A DNA stretch of 64,000 nt from Athripsodes cinereus (GCA_947579605.1 OX388312.1:26621313-26685312), one strand, 5' to 3'. Counted from the stretch's first letter, positions 33,621 through 45,540 are shown. The notes: generated from the letters alone by a model not told the origin. Numbers and translations are program-made.

Positions 33621-34249
33621 AACAGACTTAAAACTTAATTTGAGCTTTTAAATTTATGAGGTTTTGTCTCTTATGTCATTTGTGTAGTACATTTAACGTT
33701 CTTGTATAAAATATAATATAATATTTTTATTATTATTCTTGTCACCATGTATTTAAAAAAATGTTATAAAAAAATGTCGTTGTCGACGGTCGGTGACATC
33801 TCTCACTAATAGGGCCGTTGAAATATTATGAATATTCAACTTTTTACGAGCGTTCGAGGTAGTGGTTTTACCTGTATAACTAATATTTTTAGTATAAAAT
33901 TATGGATGAAGTATTTCAGGCGTGAAATTTTAAACGCCCACAGGACTTTCTATGTCAAACTTAGAAGGCCGGCCAACCTGTCATTACCGATGAAATCGCT
34001 ATAATTTTTTAACGCATGTTTTTTTTTAAATACAGCTGTTCAAATAATTAAAACTTTAATGGGATAAAATACCTACCAATTTAGGAATTTCGCGGTAGTT
34101 AGTTCTAAAATTAAATATTGTAAAAACACCTATCCGTTCAGACCTTTCTTGTGTTTTCAAAACATTCTCATGATATTCCAACGGTCGGTTCCTGAAAACT
34201 GAAGAAGTTTCTGGTTGCTACTACAAGTTTAAACCGGCCATTTATCCTC

Positions 34250-34399
34250 ATGGCATCGGCGGTAAGTTTTATTCACATATTTCAACATATTTACCTTTTC
34301 CTGAAAAAGCGTTTCATTTATTAAAATCAATTAATAATTAAATTGTTTTAGAAGACTCGAGTAACTCCAAGGACATCGGTACCATCTCTTGGTTTTTGA
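34250..34399 (+). other. Candidate small spliced coding segment
   Basis: ATGGCATCGGCG (34250-34261) is followed directly by GTAAGT, a consensus donor. Ninety bases on, AATTGTTTTAG (to 34351) is a plausible acceptor. Joining them keeps frame and gives MASAKTRVTPRTSVPSLGF before a stop. Such a short product is unlikely as a complete protein, so this would be a first exon with different downstream splicing, or chance. Upstream sequence (34120-34250) is moderately GC-rich. Confidence 0.2.
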
Positions 34400-35150
34400 T
34401 TAAATTTTCTTGTTATGGAAATAGACCTTTAAGAAGGAAGTTTCTATTTAACCTAACAGGAAATTATGTAAAATCTAATGAATTTCTATACAACATTGTA
34501 ATGTTCCTTTATTGAATAATGGAAAACAGACATATACTTGAAATATAGTAATAAAGTATTTGATGAAAGAAATTAATTGATTTTTCGTTTAAGCCCAATC
34601 GAATTCAATGGTACTATCTTGTATGTACAAGAATCCCTTCCAGCTGAAACTCATAGTAATGGTTTAACTTAAAATTTCTCTTCAGATTGTTGTCTTTGTG
34701 AAAGACTGTAAAAAATGAAATGAAAATATTTTTATTTAAAATTTATCAATGAATGTTTAATTATAATAAATAGATGCACAAGTTGAATAATACCCTATTG
34801 ATAATATTTTATTCTTGTAGCAGCAATTTCCCACTTCAAAAACTTATATATTTCTTAATTTGCTGTAGCAAAACCCTAAGAGTTTATAATATTTGACACA
34901 TTATTTTTGAATGAGTACTTACAATATTTTTTTAAAGAATATAACGTCTTTGTCGTCTGTTCACAATAATGAATGGTCACTCGAAATAACAAGAAACATT
35001 TAAACCTAAAAATATAAAAAATACATAAAAAAACTTAACAGACAGTCCCAGTCGCTTCGTGCAAATTGCAATGGCGATTACGTTTTATTACGTACATACT
35101 TTGCTTTGCGAGACTTTATACAACTTACAAATATAAATACCTTAATATTT
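34400..35150. other. AT-rich stretch, nothing recognised
   Basis: No supportable gene or repeat copy. Confidence 0.3.
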
Positions 35151-35154
35151 ATTT

Positions 35155-35386
35155 AGCCCAACCGGAAAAGAATAGGCCTCTCAATGTTTTCCGTAAGTTT
35201 TCGAGTGTTCCGTGAAAGACAATTATTCGAAAAAGATATTTTACATCTTAAATGAACCAATGAGGTATGCCACTCATTCTGGATGCCATTATGATTTTCT
35301 GTTGACACAGAGAGGACAGCTTGCATATTATAACATGTGGCTTGACTGCTTGTGGGATTCTTCGTGATGGTATTGTGTAGTAGTAC
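35155..35386 (+). mobile_element. TAG-tailed repeat (family C), near full length
   Basis: AGCCCAACCGGAAAAGAATA, GTTTTCGAGTGTTCCGTGAA, CAATGAGGTATGCCACTCAT, GAGAGGACAGCTTGCAT, TGTGGGATTCTTCGTGATGG and TAGTAG. Confidence 0.75.
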
Positions 35387-35456
35387 AGTGTATATATTAT
35401 TGAAGCAGTCATGAGCATATAATAAATTAAGCACAATACGGGGAGAATTCACGTAC

Positions 35457-35533
35457 ACCTGCCTTTAGCAAAACACTCGAAAACTTACAAAAAAGTGTAA
35501 GAAGTCTATTCTTCGCCGAGAACGCCATGGAGC
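35457..35533 (-). mobile_element. TAG-tailed repeat (family C), head fragment, inverted
   Basis: CTGCCTTTAGCAAAACACTC, GAAAACTTAC, TTCTTCGCCGAGAACGCCAT and GG correspond to the reverse complement of the family head. It lies 70 bp from the tail of the preceding copy, in opposite orientation. Confidence 0.65.
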
Positions 35534-35989
35534 ATAGATAGAAATAAGAAAAATTACATAATTACTAATGACAATGTAACTTGCCCCTACAGCGATCTCT
35601 CATTCACTATGTAATTCTACTTAAATAATAATTAATACACAGTCACTGAAGCCGTAATAAATACTTGTTTACAACGAACTGCTTCGAGTTGTTGTAATTA
35701 ATTCTTTATATATTTCAAGCACAATTAACTCTGCATTTTAATTACAATCCCTCTGAGTACTTATTTATTATTTTCTTTATTATGTATGATTGTTGTTTTC
35801 GTTAACTTTTCCTTCTATCTGAAATCGTCGTTAGGGTATCGTCTGTTAAAACATAATATTGGGTATCCTTATATTTTGTATAAAAGCCTATTGCGAATAT
35901 ATATTTATCAGTGTACGGTCGTTAAAAAAAAAGAATTTTTTTTTTGTCTAATTGGCATTTGCAAAGTGATTACTTGGCTATATGAAGAT

Positions 35990-36145
35990 GCCGCGGCGAC
36001 TCCGGTATAGAGGAGGTGCCTACTCAGTTTTTTAGTGTTCTGTAAGAGGAAGGTATTCGTAAAGATTACGTTTAAGGCATTTAACATCTTCTTTGACACG
36101 GAAAGGACAACTTGCATGTTGATTAGGAAATGCCGTGAATTATAT
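35990..36145 (+). mobile_element. TAG-tailed repeat (family C), internally deleted
   Basis: Has the head (CCGCGGCGACTCCGGTATAG), GTGTTCTGTAAGAGGAAGGT, GGCATTTAACATCTTC, ACGGAAAGGACAACTTGCAT and AAATGCCGTGAAT, but lacks the middle GATGAGG/CACCCATCC part and the hairpin. Confidence 0.65.
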
Positions 36146-36149
36146 GAAG

Positions 36150-37985
36150 AGTTTCCATTGTGTACAAAATTATCACAATCAAAACTAATTTTCAATCTGA
36201 TGGTCAATGATGCTCGTCAATGAGTTGAAATCGATTGCAAAAATCCCTTAAATTTAAAAGAAAAAAAAATTAATTAAAAGAGATACCTAGCAAACAAACT
36301 GCATGGAATTTGATAGTCAACTGCTTAGTATTAAATAGTACAGAGAGAATGATACGTCTAGGCATTGATAGAAGTGAACTGAAAAGAAAAGAACAGAAGA
36401 ATTTTGCGGAAGGTTCTTTCTGTTTCAAAAAAAGACAGGTTCTTTCTGTTCTTAAACAAATGGTATGGCTGATAAACTGGCAAGATGAAACAACATATTA
36501 GATATTTATTTGGGAAGTTGTCTGTGATTAATACAAAACAATCAACTTTTCTAATCTTCATAATAAATGAAAAAAATCATAATCTTTGATAAATAGTTAT
36601 TACTTTTCCTCATAAAACCCAAATTATTTCGAAAAAAATATATTAATTATTTTACTAACCTTTGTTATTCTGTCTAATTAAGCTTATGCAATTAGTTATG
36701 ACGAGAAAAACGAGTATATTTAAAATATTATTTCTAAGTTAAGGGTAGGCATTTTCATCGATTTTCAAAAATAAAAGCGCCATAAAAGTATGAGAGAAAA
36801 ACATGATGATTTGAAACGAGAACTAGGCCACTCTTCATGCAAAATATTTCTGTAATAATTACGGGCTGTGTACACCTAACGTATCACACATACATACATA
36901 CAGACACACAGTTATAACGACAAACCAGCATTGATATAAATATGTAGATATAGACGAATAAATACCTGCACTAGACACCTACGTATCTAACCAAATGGGT
37001 ACAGCACGTGAAGTTCTCAAATATGGATTAACGAATATTTCCGATTATTTATTATTTTTCTTCACACAGATTTTAAAAAATGAACATGTTTATTTTTATA
37101 CTCCCTAACGAAATTTATCTCCATTATTTTTGCATAAATATATCTACTGATTTGAGACGTGAATGCTTTTTTAGTTTCCTCGATTGCGACTGTATTTACT
37201 TAGCGAATCGTTTTTACATTTATACAAATAAAATAAAAAAGTATTTTAAAAAGCACGAGTAGTTGAAAACTTAAAAAAATGATAATCAAAATTTATTCCG
37301 CTGTCTTCGAGAGTAATGAAAACATGTGTATGTAACAAAAGTAAATAAATAGTACCAAACTTCAATTCGTTTATAATTTATAAAAATCTCTTTGAAAGAA
37401 TCATAGTACTCAGGGGTATTGAATGGCAATAATAATTATGTACATCCCCCCCAAAGGGCGCCTGCATCGCGTATTGGGAATCATCGCACATTACTAGAAA
37501 TACACATAATATTATTATTCTTATAACGCTACTATACAAACACTACAAATGGTACCTACCACGTAGGAAAAAGAACTAGTCATAAAGACTCCACGGTTCG
37601 TTAGACAGGGAAATAATTATTTTCATAATAATATGCTCGTACTACAAACGTTGAATATAATCATAATTATTAATTTCGGAAAACATTTTTCATATTCAAC
37701 AACTGACTAACAACCTACTTCTAGTAATAATCGTAAGCGACATACAAACTACTACCTACTGTTAATAAATTCTACATATAGATGGAACACTTCTTTTTCC
37801 ATTATTATGATTACTTCAGCGAATATTATTCTAGCTATGTAGGTATTTACATATAAACGTGGTAGATGATCATCCATTTAACCATGTGTCGTGCTGGCCA
37901 ACTATAATTGTCAAATATAGTCAATAATCAGCATGTGGGTACCACATTCGTCTATCTTCATCTATAGTCAAATAAATATTCGATA
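36150..37985. other. AT-rich stretch, nothing firmly recognised
   Basis: A direct repeat GGTTCTTTCTGTT occurs at about 36412 and 36439. ORFs of 60-67 codons are not recognisable. Confidence 0.3.
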
Positions 37986-37989
37986 AGTT

Positions 37990-38228
37990 GTAGGTTTTTC
38001 TAGATACCTTAACGAGATTCATACATCCATCTCTTTCGCTATCTGCGTCTATCTTTTAAAAGAGTTTCCTACAATACTATTTATTCTCTCGCCAATAACA
38101 AAGGTTTGGTGAAATTGATTGCAATTATTTATATACAACTAAGTAACAGAAGAGCACTGTAGAATACTCCTCAAAAAACATTCAAAACGTCTCGAAACTT
38201 TTACATAATTAATCCTTCAAAATAGATG
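37990..38228 (+). mobile_element. Repeat family G, longest single-orientation copy
   Basis: GGTTTTTCTAGATACCTTAA, a TATTTATTCTCTCGCC block, AAAGGTTTGGTGAAATTGAT, GCACTGTAGAATACTCC and AACATTCAAAACGTCTCGAA, then CATAATTAATCCTTCAAAAT, align in order with one arm plus the unique end of the 52185-52508 insertion. It is not palindromic here, so it represents the normal form of the element. Confidence 0.65.
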
Positions 38229-38464
38229 ATATTGCATCTATCTCCTTTGCGTTTGATCGCTTAATGACGCACTATTTGTGAATAATATCCTACTTCAATG
38301 ATGGTCCAGGGTAAGAACAGCCAATAATGTAATTTAAAAGAAGAGAAATCTATTCATTATATTCAAGACAAAAGACTCAAAAACGAGAAAATTTTGTACA
38401 AGTATTTTTTTTCAGTGGATATTTTTGAAACCTGCCAATGTGACAAATACCCTACAAAGCTCAG

Positions 38465-38625
38465 TAATATTTATTTTTTAATTATTTATTTATTTCATAC
38501 AATTAACAACTGCATCAGCTTTTACATACAATACAATAAAACAAAACAAACAACTGAAATAATGTATACCTATAAGATAAAGAAAACAATGTAAAAAAAA
38601 AACAGAAGTAATATACTACCAATTA
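38465..38625 (-). mobile_element. Possible LINE 3' end, family F2
   Basis: On the minus strand GTATGTAAAAGCTGATGCAG followed by TTGTTAATTGTATGAAATAA and ATAAATAATTA resembles the F2 end but is diverged. Confidence 0.35.
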
Positions 38626-38629
38626 ATTT

Positions 38630-39300
38630 CAAACATCTAAGTAGAATATAATACCATTAAGACAAGCACATTAACGGTAATACAAGTGTGACAGATAGAA
38701 AGATATATACATATTTATAAAATGGTTAATATTATGTTACATAAATCATTTTTTTAAATATATTTTTCTACCAAAAATTACGCTATTTTCATAACTTGTT
38801 TCAATAAATAACCATGCAACTATGTTATCCGTTAGAAATAACAGTCAAAAAGATAGGATTAAAAATATTTTTTGGTTTATGGAGATCAACGCTTGATATG
38901 AGCCGTACAGCCATCGAAGAAGAAATAGCTATGTTTTTAATAGTTTCACAATTACTGCCGAACACAGAACATAGCAATCGCAAAGTTTGTCTTTTGACCG
39001 CTGAACGGTGAATATTATATTTTGAAGTGCTTTCATTTTCTATGTAACTAGGTACATGAATTTGGAAATAATTTAACGTTAGCAATTCTCAAAAGTTTGA
39101 GAAAATTCAAAAAAAGCTCTCTAAAGCATAAACTTTTTATTTTCAATCTATACAAAGCAAGTACATAAATATTATGTTTTCAGTAGCATACATTTAAGGA
39201 CCTCCCGGGTAGCCCAGAAGCCTGAGGACTTCCATTAATTAGAACAGTAAAAAACCGTTTTCGATAAAGCTAGCTGTTTTCCATCGTACAAAAATAATAT
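38630..39300. other. AT-rich stretch, no supportable gene
   Basis: ORFs at 38814-39085 overlap on both strands and are not recognisable. Confidence 0.3.
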
Positions 39301-39302
39301 CT

Positions 39303-39530
39303 TCATACCATCACAGCATCTCCCATAAGTGGGAAAGGCAGCAAACTAACTACATACATGTGAAAAACATGCTAGTCGCCTTCTCTGGGTCATTAAAAAA
39401 TAAGACATTTATAATAAAGAAATAATTAATTAATGAATTGAAATTTTTGTAGATATATCTTTTACGTGATTTTTTTACGAATAACTGCCTTTTACAGGAC
39501 ACTCGATAGTTCACAGAAAAAATGTGACAG
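39303..39530 (-). mobile_element. TAG-tailed repeat (family C)
   Basis: CATACCATCACAGCATCTCC, CATAAGTGGGAAAGGCAGC, ATGCTAGTCGCCTTCTCTG, ACGAATAACTGCCTTTTACA and GGACACTCGATAG. The outermost head is missing and the centre is altered. Confidence 0.7.
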
Positions 39531-39959
39531 ACACAATACTGGGGTGTATAGACACAACGCTCAAACTGCTCATCATATTAAAAATACGACATCAAGAGCT
39601 AAAAGGGTTCGTAATATTTCCTGCACTCAGCAATTAAAATTTATAATAGTCTAGCTAGTCATCTAAAGAAATGCAGGAATTCACAAACATTTGATCAAAG
39701 TTGATATTTTTAACCGACAGTACTTGGTGGAAATTCATGTAGAATTAATTATAAATAAAACACTTATTTATAGTATATCCACAGTGACTTATTATTGGAC
39801 GCAAGCCGGCTTTCAAGAGCTTCCGCTCTCATCATCAGGCTGGCGGCTTTTTGCAGCGTTTATATATTGCTGTTTGGAGATAATTACGAACTAAATTAAA
39901 TAAAAATAAATGTTCTTCGTAACTTTCTGCGCGATAGCAGCATTATTGCATAATTATGT

Positions 39960-40052
39960 TGATGTTGTTGTTATCTGTCATACTTTATAAACATGTCAAA
40001 GCCTCACGCCGTATAGGTGTGATTTAAATAAAATAAATAAATAAATAATTAT
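39960..40052 (+). mobile_element. LINE 3' end, family F2, (AATA)n tail
   Basis: CTGTCATACTTTATAAACAT, GTCAAAGCCTCACGCCGTAT, AGGTGTGATTT, then AAATAAATAAATAAATAA. TCACGCC/GGTGTGA can pair as a small hairpin. Confidence 0.65.
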
Positions 40053-40054
40053 AT

Positions 40055-40825
40055 TAAGGCAGTATGTACCTACCTACCTAAATTCTCATCTAAGTATTTT
40101 TCATTCAAAATATACAATTTTCCTCTAAAATAACGTAACAATATTATTCAAATAAGAAAATGTATGATATTTATTTATATGAACTAAAATAAAATAGCTA
40201 TATCTTATATTTTAATGTACTTGAAAAAATTACAAGTTTTCAGGTAACGTTTTCATAATATGGGGTTAGTTCAATACGTTCGAGAGACTTGCGATAGATG
40301 GCGGTGATGTACAGGATAAGTAAAAACCACCCACTCTACATTTTAGTAGTACCAACATTATTCCACAGTTGTCTAACAACTTACAATACATCATATCCGC
40401 AAGCCTATGCGGGAAAAGAAAGCTTTTTGGTAGAATTTCCTGAATCGAAAATATTATTTCACTTTTATTCGAAAAAATGCAATAAAATAGCTTAGTAAAA
40501 GAACAACATGCATTATTTGCAATTTTCGACATCATTAATTTCCATGGGTCTATCTTTATTAGTTTTATGAACTTAATTAAAAAAACATCTTTCTCTATGT
40601 GTAAAATAATAAGACAATAAGACAGCTGAAAAGTATTTATGTATTAATTGGAGTAGCCAAAGAAATAACTGCATGTAATAAACAAATAAGTCATCTCCGT
40701 GCTTTAACAAGTTATGGTATTCCGGATAATATGTGGTATACCCTACTGCTGAATTAAATATATTAAAATTAAATATATCTTTTAACGTCTAATTTGTAAT
40801 ATCTAAAAATATCTATCACGTGCAG
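40055..40825. other. AT-rich stretch with unassigned ORFs near 40.27-40.53 kb
   Basis: Overlapping ORFs of 89 (minus) and 65 (plus) codons are not recognised; nothing else supports a gene. Confidence 0.3.
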
Positions 40826-40829
40826 TTTT

Positions 40830-41015
40830 CAAGACATTTAACATCTTTAGTTCAGCGATGACGATTTTATTAATTGATATTTATTTTTTCAAAGATGTAT
40901 CTGGGTATATAAGGAGATATATCTATATCATATCACACGAAGAGGAAAACTTGCATGTTTATTGCATGCATTTAATCCGCTGGCTACCCCATATGTGGGA
41001 ATGCTGTTTTGATGT
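40830..41015 (+). mobile_element. TAG-tailed repeat (family C) with a nested insertion
   Basis: AGACATTTAACATCTTTAGT, TCAGCGATGA, then foreign sequence (about 40863-40918), then CACGAAGAGGAAAACTTGCA, GCTGGCTACCCCATATGTGG and ATGCTGT. A head fragment of the same family lies inverted just beyond (41029-41070). Confidence 0.7.
40863..40918 (-). mobile_element. SINE family B 3' fragment nested in repeat C
   Basis: TTTTTTCAAAGATGTATCTG then GGTATATAAG is the reverse of the family B end (AACCCAGATACATCTTT type). It sits inside the otherwise continuous repeat C copy. Confidence 0.45.
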
Positions 41016-41028
41016 GTATTTATGAGAG

Positions 41029-41070
41029 TGCGGGAGACCTATATTCTTTGTCGAGAACTCTACGGATAAA
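41029..41070 (-). mobile_element. TAG-tailed repeat (family C), inverted head fragment
   Basis: GTGCGGGAGACCTATATTCT then TTGTCGAGAACTCTACGG is the reverse complement of the family head. Confidence 0.6.
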
Positions 41071-41074
41071 TAAT

Positions 41075-42060
41075 GAACGCTCTTTAATTTAATAGAATTA
41101 TCGCAAAATAAACTAAATCAAAAGTATCAATAAATATGATGAATAATAAGTAGTTACATAGTCAAATTGTTTATAATCATTCTAAGGCAAAATAAAAGAG
41201 AAAACAGTAGGTATAGAGTAAGCAAAACAAAGCTGAACCTTTTTAATATAATTTCCATCACAAACAAAATAATATCTACATAATTCATGACAAAACAGTC
41301 GCATGATTTAACACGAAACATGGGTCTTATATTGTATTGACATATTATTATTCAATGTAACGACTACAGGAGTGATGGTGAGTATGTGCAATGAAAGAAA
41401 TGGAAGGTTGATCAATCATTTTATTACAATATTATGTTTCGGTACGAATACAATTCAATATTAGTTTTAAACTCGGCAACGTTCAAGAAATATTCGTCAA
41501 TTTAACTAAAATACACTACATATTATGGATCAATCAATAACAGACTTATCTTACGATTTTGAAAATAAAAATGAAAAATAAAGAATTTACTTAAAAAATG
41601 CATCACGGGTTATCTTTAAAACTTCACTGAGCTCGATACTTAGTGTTGTTATCAATATATTAAAATAACTGAACGAAAAAGGGAAACAATTAAAAATGTG
41701 ATTTGGAGGCTTAAAAAAATATTCTCAACCGTTTCACATTATTTTTCATAATTGGGGTACAGAACGCATATATTATACATACAAGTCTTTAAATATTATA
41801 TTATTATACACTATGTCCAAGTCGTACAAATATCTGCCATTTATAAGACTATCAAAACCTAACAAAATAGATCGGAAGATTAATTCTTTGCTGAAAACTC
41901 CACGAGCCTTTCTTGTAATGTTTGAAAATAAATAGAATGTATTAATTTTTATTACCTAGGAAAACGCTCAAAAATGTAAGTTTGCTCATAGATCATAAGT
42001 TTTTCTCTTACTTTTCCATTAAATATGTCTTTAGCAAGAATAAAATCCACAAAACCCAGT
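41075..42060. other. AT-rich stretch; small repeat C head at 41876-41912
   Basis: TTAATTCTTTGCTGAAAACT then CCACGAG (41880-41907) is another inverted head scrap of repeat C. Nothing else recognised. Confidence 0.35.
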
Positions 42061-42062
42061 AA

Positions 42063-42232
42063 CAGAAGAAGCGTTGAAATGGATGGACTGGGTGGAAAAG
42101 GACCAGCGGGCTTTGGGCGTGACCAATTGACGACGAGAGGTGATGAAGAGGAAGACACTTTTTGAGGAGGCCAAGACCCGCACCGGGTTGTAGCGTCAAT
42201 GGTGATGATGTCTTTGACGAATTTAATATCAA
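42063..42232 (+). pseudogene. RTE-like LINE C-terminus and 3' end
   Basis: The plus frame reads EALKWMDWVEKDQRALGVTN, a stop, RREVMKRKTLFEEAKTRTGL, then TAG and GATGATG. The FEEAKTRTGL ending directly followed by a GAT-type tail is characteristic of RTE-clade non-LTR elements in insects, as far as I recall. Only the last 50-60 codons remain and one stop interrupts them. A 94-codon minus ORF over the same bases is a shadow. Confidence 0.6.
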
Positions 42233-42234
42233 AC

Positions 42235-42605
42235 ATACGAAATATATCGTGTTTGCGAACGGACTAAAAACATGTTATAATAGTATGAGAATTGTGAGTA
42301 GGTACGTCTAGGTAGATGTTCGGACATCGTATTTCATTCAATACATTATATTTCTACAGTTGACCCTTGACAGCTATCAATATCCTTATGAAATCTATCA
42401 CAAACTACCGAAATGGAATGATATATTGTTTGGAATACGTTTCTCTCTACCCATATCTGAAATATCCGAAAAGGAAACAACTCGATTTTTTCAGATCTTG
42501 TTTTACTCGTAACTTTTAATAACGCGATTTAAAAGAAAAACAATTAATTAATTTATAATTTTCCACTGAAAGCATGGTATTAAGTACAACATACAAAATA
42601 AGGTT
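42235..42605. other. AT-rich spacer
   Basis: Nothing recognised. Confidence 0.3.
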
Positions 42606-42608
42606 TAT

Positions 42609-42852
42609 TTTACAACACCATCACGTCACATCCCACATGTGAGGCAGGCAGAGAATCATTTGCATATAAAAGACTTGCAAGCTCTCCTCTCCGTGCTAAT
42701 AAAAAATAGACATATAGGACAGGTGGCAAACGCCATAGCTGAATTCAAGGTGTAGAATGTATTTATATTTTCAAACACCTGCCATTAACAGGACATTGGA
42801 AAACTAATTTAAAAAAAGTGGGAGGCCAATTCTTTGCCGGGTGATCCACGGA
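42609..42852 (-). mobile_element. TAG-tailed repeat (family C), full length
   Basis: CACCATCACGTCACATCCCA, CATGTGAGGCAGGCAG, AGCTCTCCTCTCCGTGC, CACCTGCCATTAACAGGACA, AGTGGGAGGCCAATTCTTTG and CCGGGTGATCCACGG. Confidence 0.8.
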
Positions 42853-42881
42853 ACAAAATTTATTTTAAATATAATAAATAT

Positions 42882-42952
42882 GTGAAAGGTGTAAAATGTT
42901 GTAGGTATTTGGGTTTATGAAAAAAGCCCAAATATATATTTAAAAAAAAACA
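42882..42952 (+). mobile_element. SINE family B 3' fragment
   Basis: GTGAAAGGTGTAAAATGTTG, TTTGGGTTTATGAAAAAAGC, CCAAATATAT and an A run. It is the same form as at 2077-2150, and immediately follows repeat C. Confidence 0.6.
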
Positions 42953-42959
42953 AATATAT

Positions 42960-43640
42960 AAAAATAACGAGTCTTCCATAAAGCACGATTTCTTTTAGTT
43001 TGCATAATTTTATAAAATGGTTACAATCCATGAATATTAACATTTTAAGTCTAAAAATTCGGTAAAGACATTTTTTTTCGTGGAAGGGTTTTGTACTATT
43101 CTGTTATCAATTCAAGAAATTTGCGACCCGTTCTGAAAAAAACTCATCATATTTTAAAAAGCACAAAAAAGACAACTAGTATGTTAACTATATTTACTGA
43201 CTACTCTAGTTGTGGTAATGGAACAAAGAAACAATAAGTAGGTACCTATCTTTTCGTGACCTCTTTTTTCTTAAATTCTTATGCACAATCAAATAAGTTT
43301 CAATGAAAATAATTCTGAATAGTCATTACAATCTTCCGTAATAACACTGCAAAGAAAATCTCAAACGAGCACTCTTGACACAGCTCCGTTAACCATTTAA
43401 CATCTTCAGAAAGTCACTAATACGAGTACTTGCTGATAAAATATGTCAAATGGCTATGCATAATATGTAGTAATGTGTAATATGTTCTGCATCATAAATG
43501 TATCTGAGTCATAATGAGTAGGTACTCTTAAGCAGACGTTACTAGGCATCAAATTCATGCTAAGTACAGGGTGGCTTATGTTTGTTTAGAATATTTACTA
43601 ATTTTTTTATCGTTTAACAGGATTTGGGTGCAGATGACAA
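42960..43640. other. AT-rich stretch, nothing recognised
   Basis: No supportable gene or repeat copy. Confidence 0.3.
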
Positions 43641-43644
43641 AACC

Positions 43645-43735
43645 AACCAAACATCTCGATTGGAGGACCATGTTTACAAAATATTGCATTGTGTAAACAT
43701 GGTTCTCCAATCGATATGTCTAATTTGTTTGGCTA
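43645..43735. repeat. Long hairpin, about 27-bp arms
   Basis: GATTGGAGGACCATGTTTAC (43659-43678) pairs with GTAAACATGGTTCTCCAATC (43693-43712) with one mismatch, extending outward to ACAT/ATGT and weakly to CCAAAC/GTTTGG. The spacer is about 14 nt. Possibly a minimal foldback element. Confidence 0.7.
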
Positions 43736-43774
43736 GTATTTATTTGTCTAATAATAATAATAAATAAAAATTCT

Positions 43775-44335
43775 CTTTCGTAGTTGTATCACTCCATTCA
43801 GTCTGGTCTATGGTCATGGTCTACAGTGTTCGGACAGCGGCAGTTTGTGTGGATGGCACCTAGACTGTTTAACATCATGCCTCTAAAGATTAGAGAAATC
43901 ACTGTTTTTGTTGAATTTAAAAGAGCATGTTATGGGTGGGTGTCTGATCTGCCAATGGAGAGATTGCAGGATATCTTAGGATTTGTTCCATGATTTGTTT
44001 TGTGTTTTATGTGGGGTGATATACGTGTGTTAGTATGTGGTGTGGGATTTGTGATGTATGTGGTTGAGGGATGTGTTGTTTTTTTTCTGGTTTTATATGG
44101 AGAAATGGTTTGTTTGTGTGTTATTTCATGTATGGACAGTTTACAGCAGTGTTTTTCTTGTTATGAATGTGATTGTGTTAATATAGGAGATGAATGCTTT
44201 TTGTGATTGTGTATATGTTTCAATATGATTGATATGTTTGTGAGATGTTTGCCCTAGAACAGGTTATACCTAGTTGGGCAGCATCAATGAAAATATGTAT
44301 AAGATTTGTAATTTATTAGTGTAATAAAATAAATA
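43775..44335 (+). pseudogene. LINE C-terminal coding end with GT-rich 3' UTR
   Basis: An open frame (43784-43993) reads FGQRQFVWMAPRLFNIMP, LKIREITVFVEFKRACYGW and stops at TGA. The pattern F-x-aromatic...APRLFN-x-(L/M)P...I(R)...FK is the extreme C-terminus of many CR1/R1-group LINE polymerases. The following 330 bp are GT-rich UTR ending near ATAAAATAAATAATTAAAAA. A relative lies at 55834-56350. Confidence 0.6.
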
Positions 44336-44339
44336 ATTA

Positions 44340-45540
44340 AAAAAAATAGATAAAACAAGACTTCGATAAAAATAATTGACAAAGAATAAAATATACAAAA
44401 GAATGAAGTTATAAAATTTGACAAAATTAATCAAATATAGATACCTAATTGTAAACCTTACCTTAACTACAAGTAACCGATAACCTACAAATAGCATTAT
44501 AACCGATCACGCATATGAAAAATAAGAACAATCTTTTGATCCTTTGATCCTTTGGATATTTTGTATTGAGTAAATATAAAGATCAAATCTTTGTGCTTTG
44601 AAAAAAAAAACAAAATGGTTGGCATGCTTCTCTAAATGAAAACATCTTTGCGAATACTGAAAAAAGTGAATGTTTTGTCGAAAAGGAAAAATTTCAAGAA
44701 CTGGTTTATTTGCACTTTACACGTCATTGTACGCTCACCAATCCCACCAATTACTGTCCTAAATCATTACGTTTGAAATCGGTTGAGCATACATGTCAAC
44801 TAACAGCATCCATCTTTATGATTGTGTCCGAGACTGTTGACAGTCTATTGTTGATTGTCAATCTGAAACACTAAGTAGTGCCAGAGAATGGTACTGTTTT
44901 TCCATTTACAGCGTTTGCTTTGACTATTGTTTTAAAATTAATGTTTAACTTTAACGTAGATAACAATATCGTTTTTTCGTGACCATTCAGTACTGATATT
45001 AACTTCTCATACTTACACTGCACTAAGTTGATCTTACATACTTGAATAAAAAGAAAATATTTTCGTGAAGGATCATTAGTCAAGCATTGCTTTCCAGATA
45101 AAACTTCTTTTCAATCCTATATACCGTTACTTCTACTTATAATGTACCTTCTATTGAATAGTAATTCTTGCAATTTTCTCATTTCATGATTCGCAACCTA
45201 TGTATACAACCTATTTATGCAATATTGCACTTTGAAAAGTTTAATTACCTCCACTTTACTCTTTATTATTGGTTTGAAAGGCGTGCTAAATGGAAATATT
45301 GTGTAGTTTCATGAGCCATTTACACATGTAACAAGTGCGAATTAAAGATTTACCACTTAAAAAAGTAATTAGCAAAAATATAAACGTTGTTAAAAAATAT
45401 AAAATTATCATACAAAAAACAAAAAAAAAATATTATGAATAATTCAGTTCTTAAGAAATTTCGATTTTAGAGCTATCAATCGATAATATTTTTTTCATTG
45501 CATTTCTAACGTTCATACTTTTTTATACGAAGAGTAGGTA
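44340..45540. other. AT-rich stretch, nothing recognised
   Basis: ORFs at 44270-44497 and 44871-45083 are low-complexity or unrecognised. Confidence 0.3.

Noticed and set aside
41952..42236. 94-codon minus-strand ORF with a Pro/Ser-rich stretch
   Set aside because: Antisense shadow of the RTE-like coding end on the plus strand.
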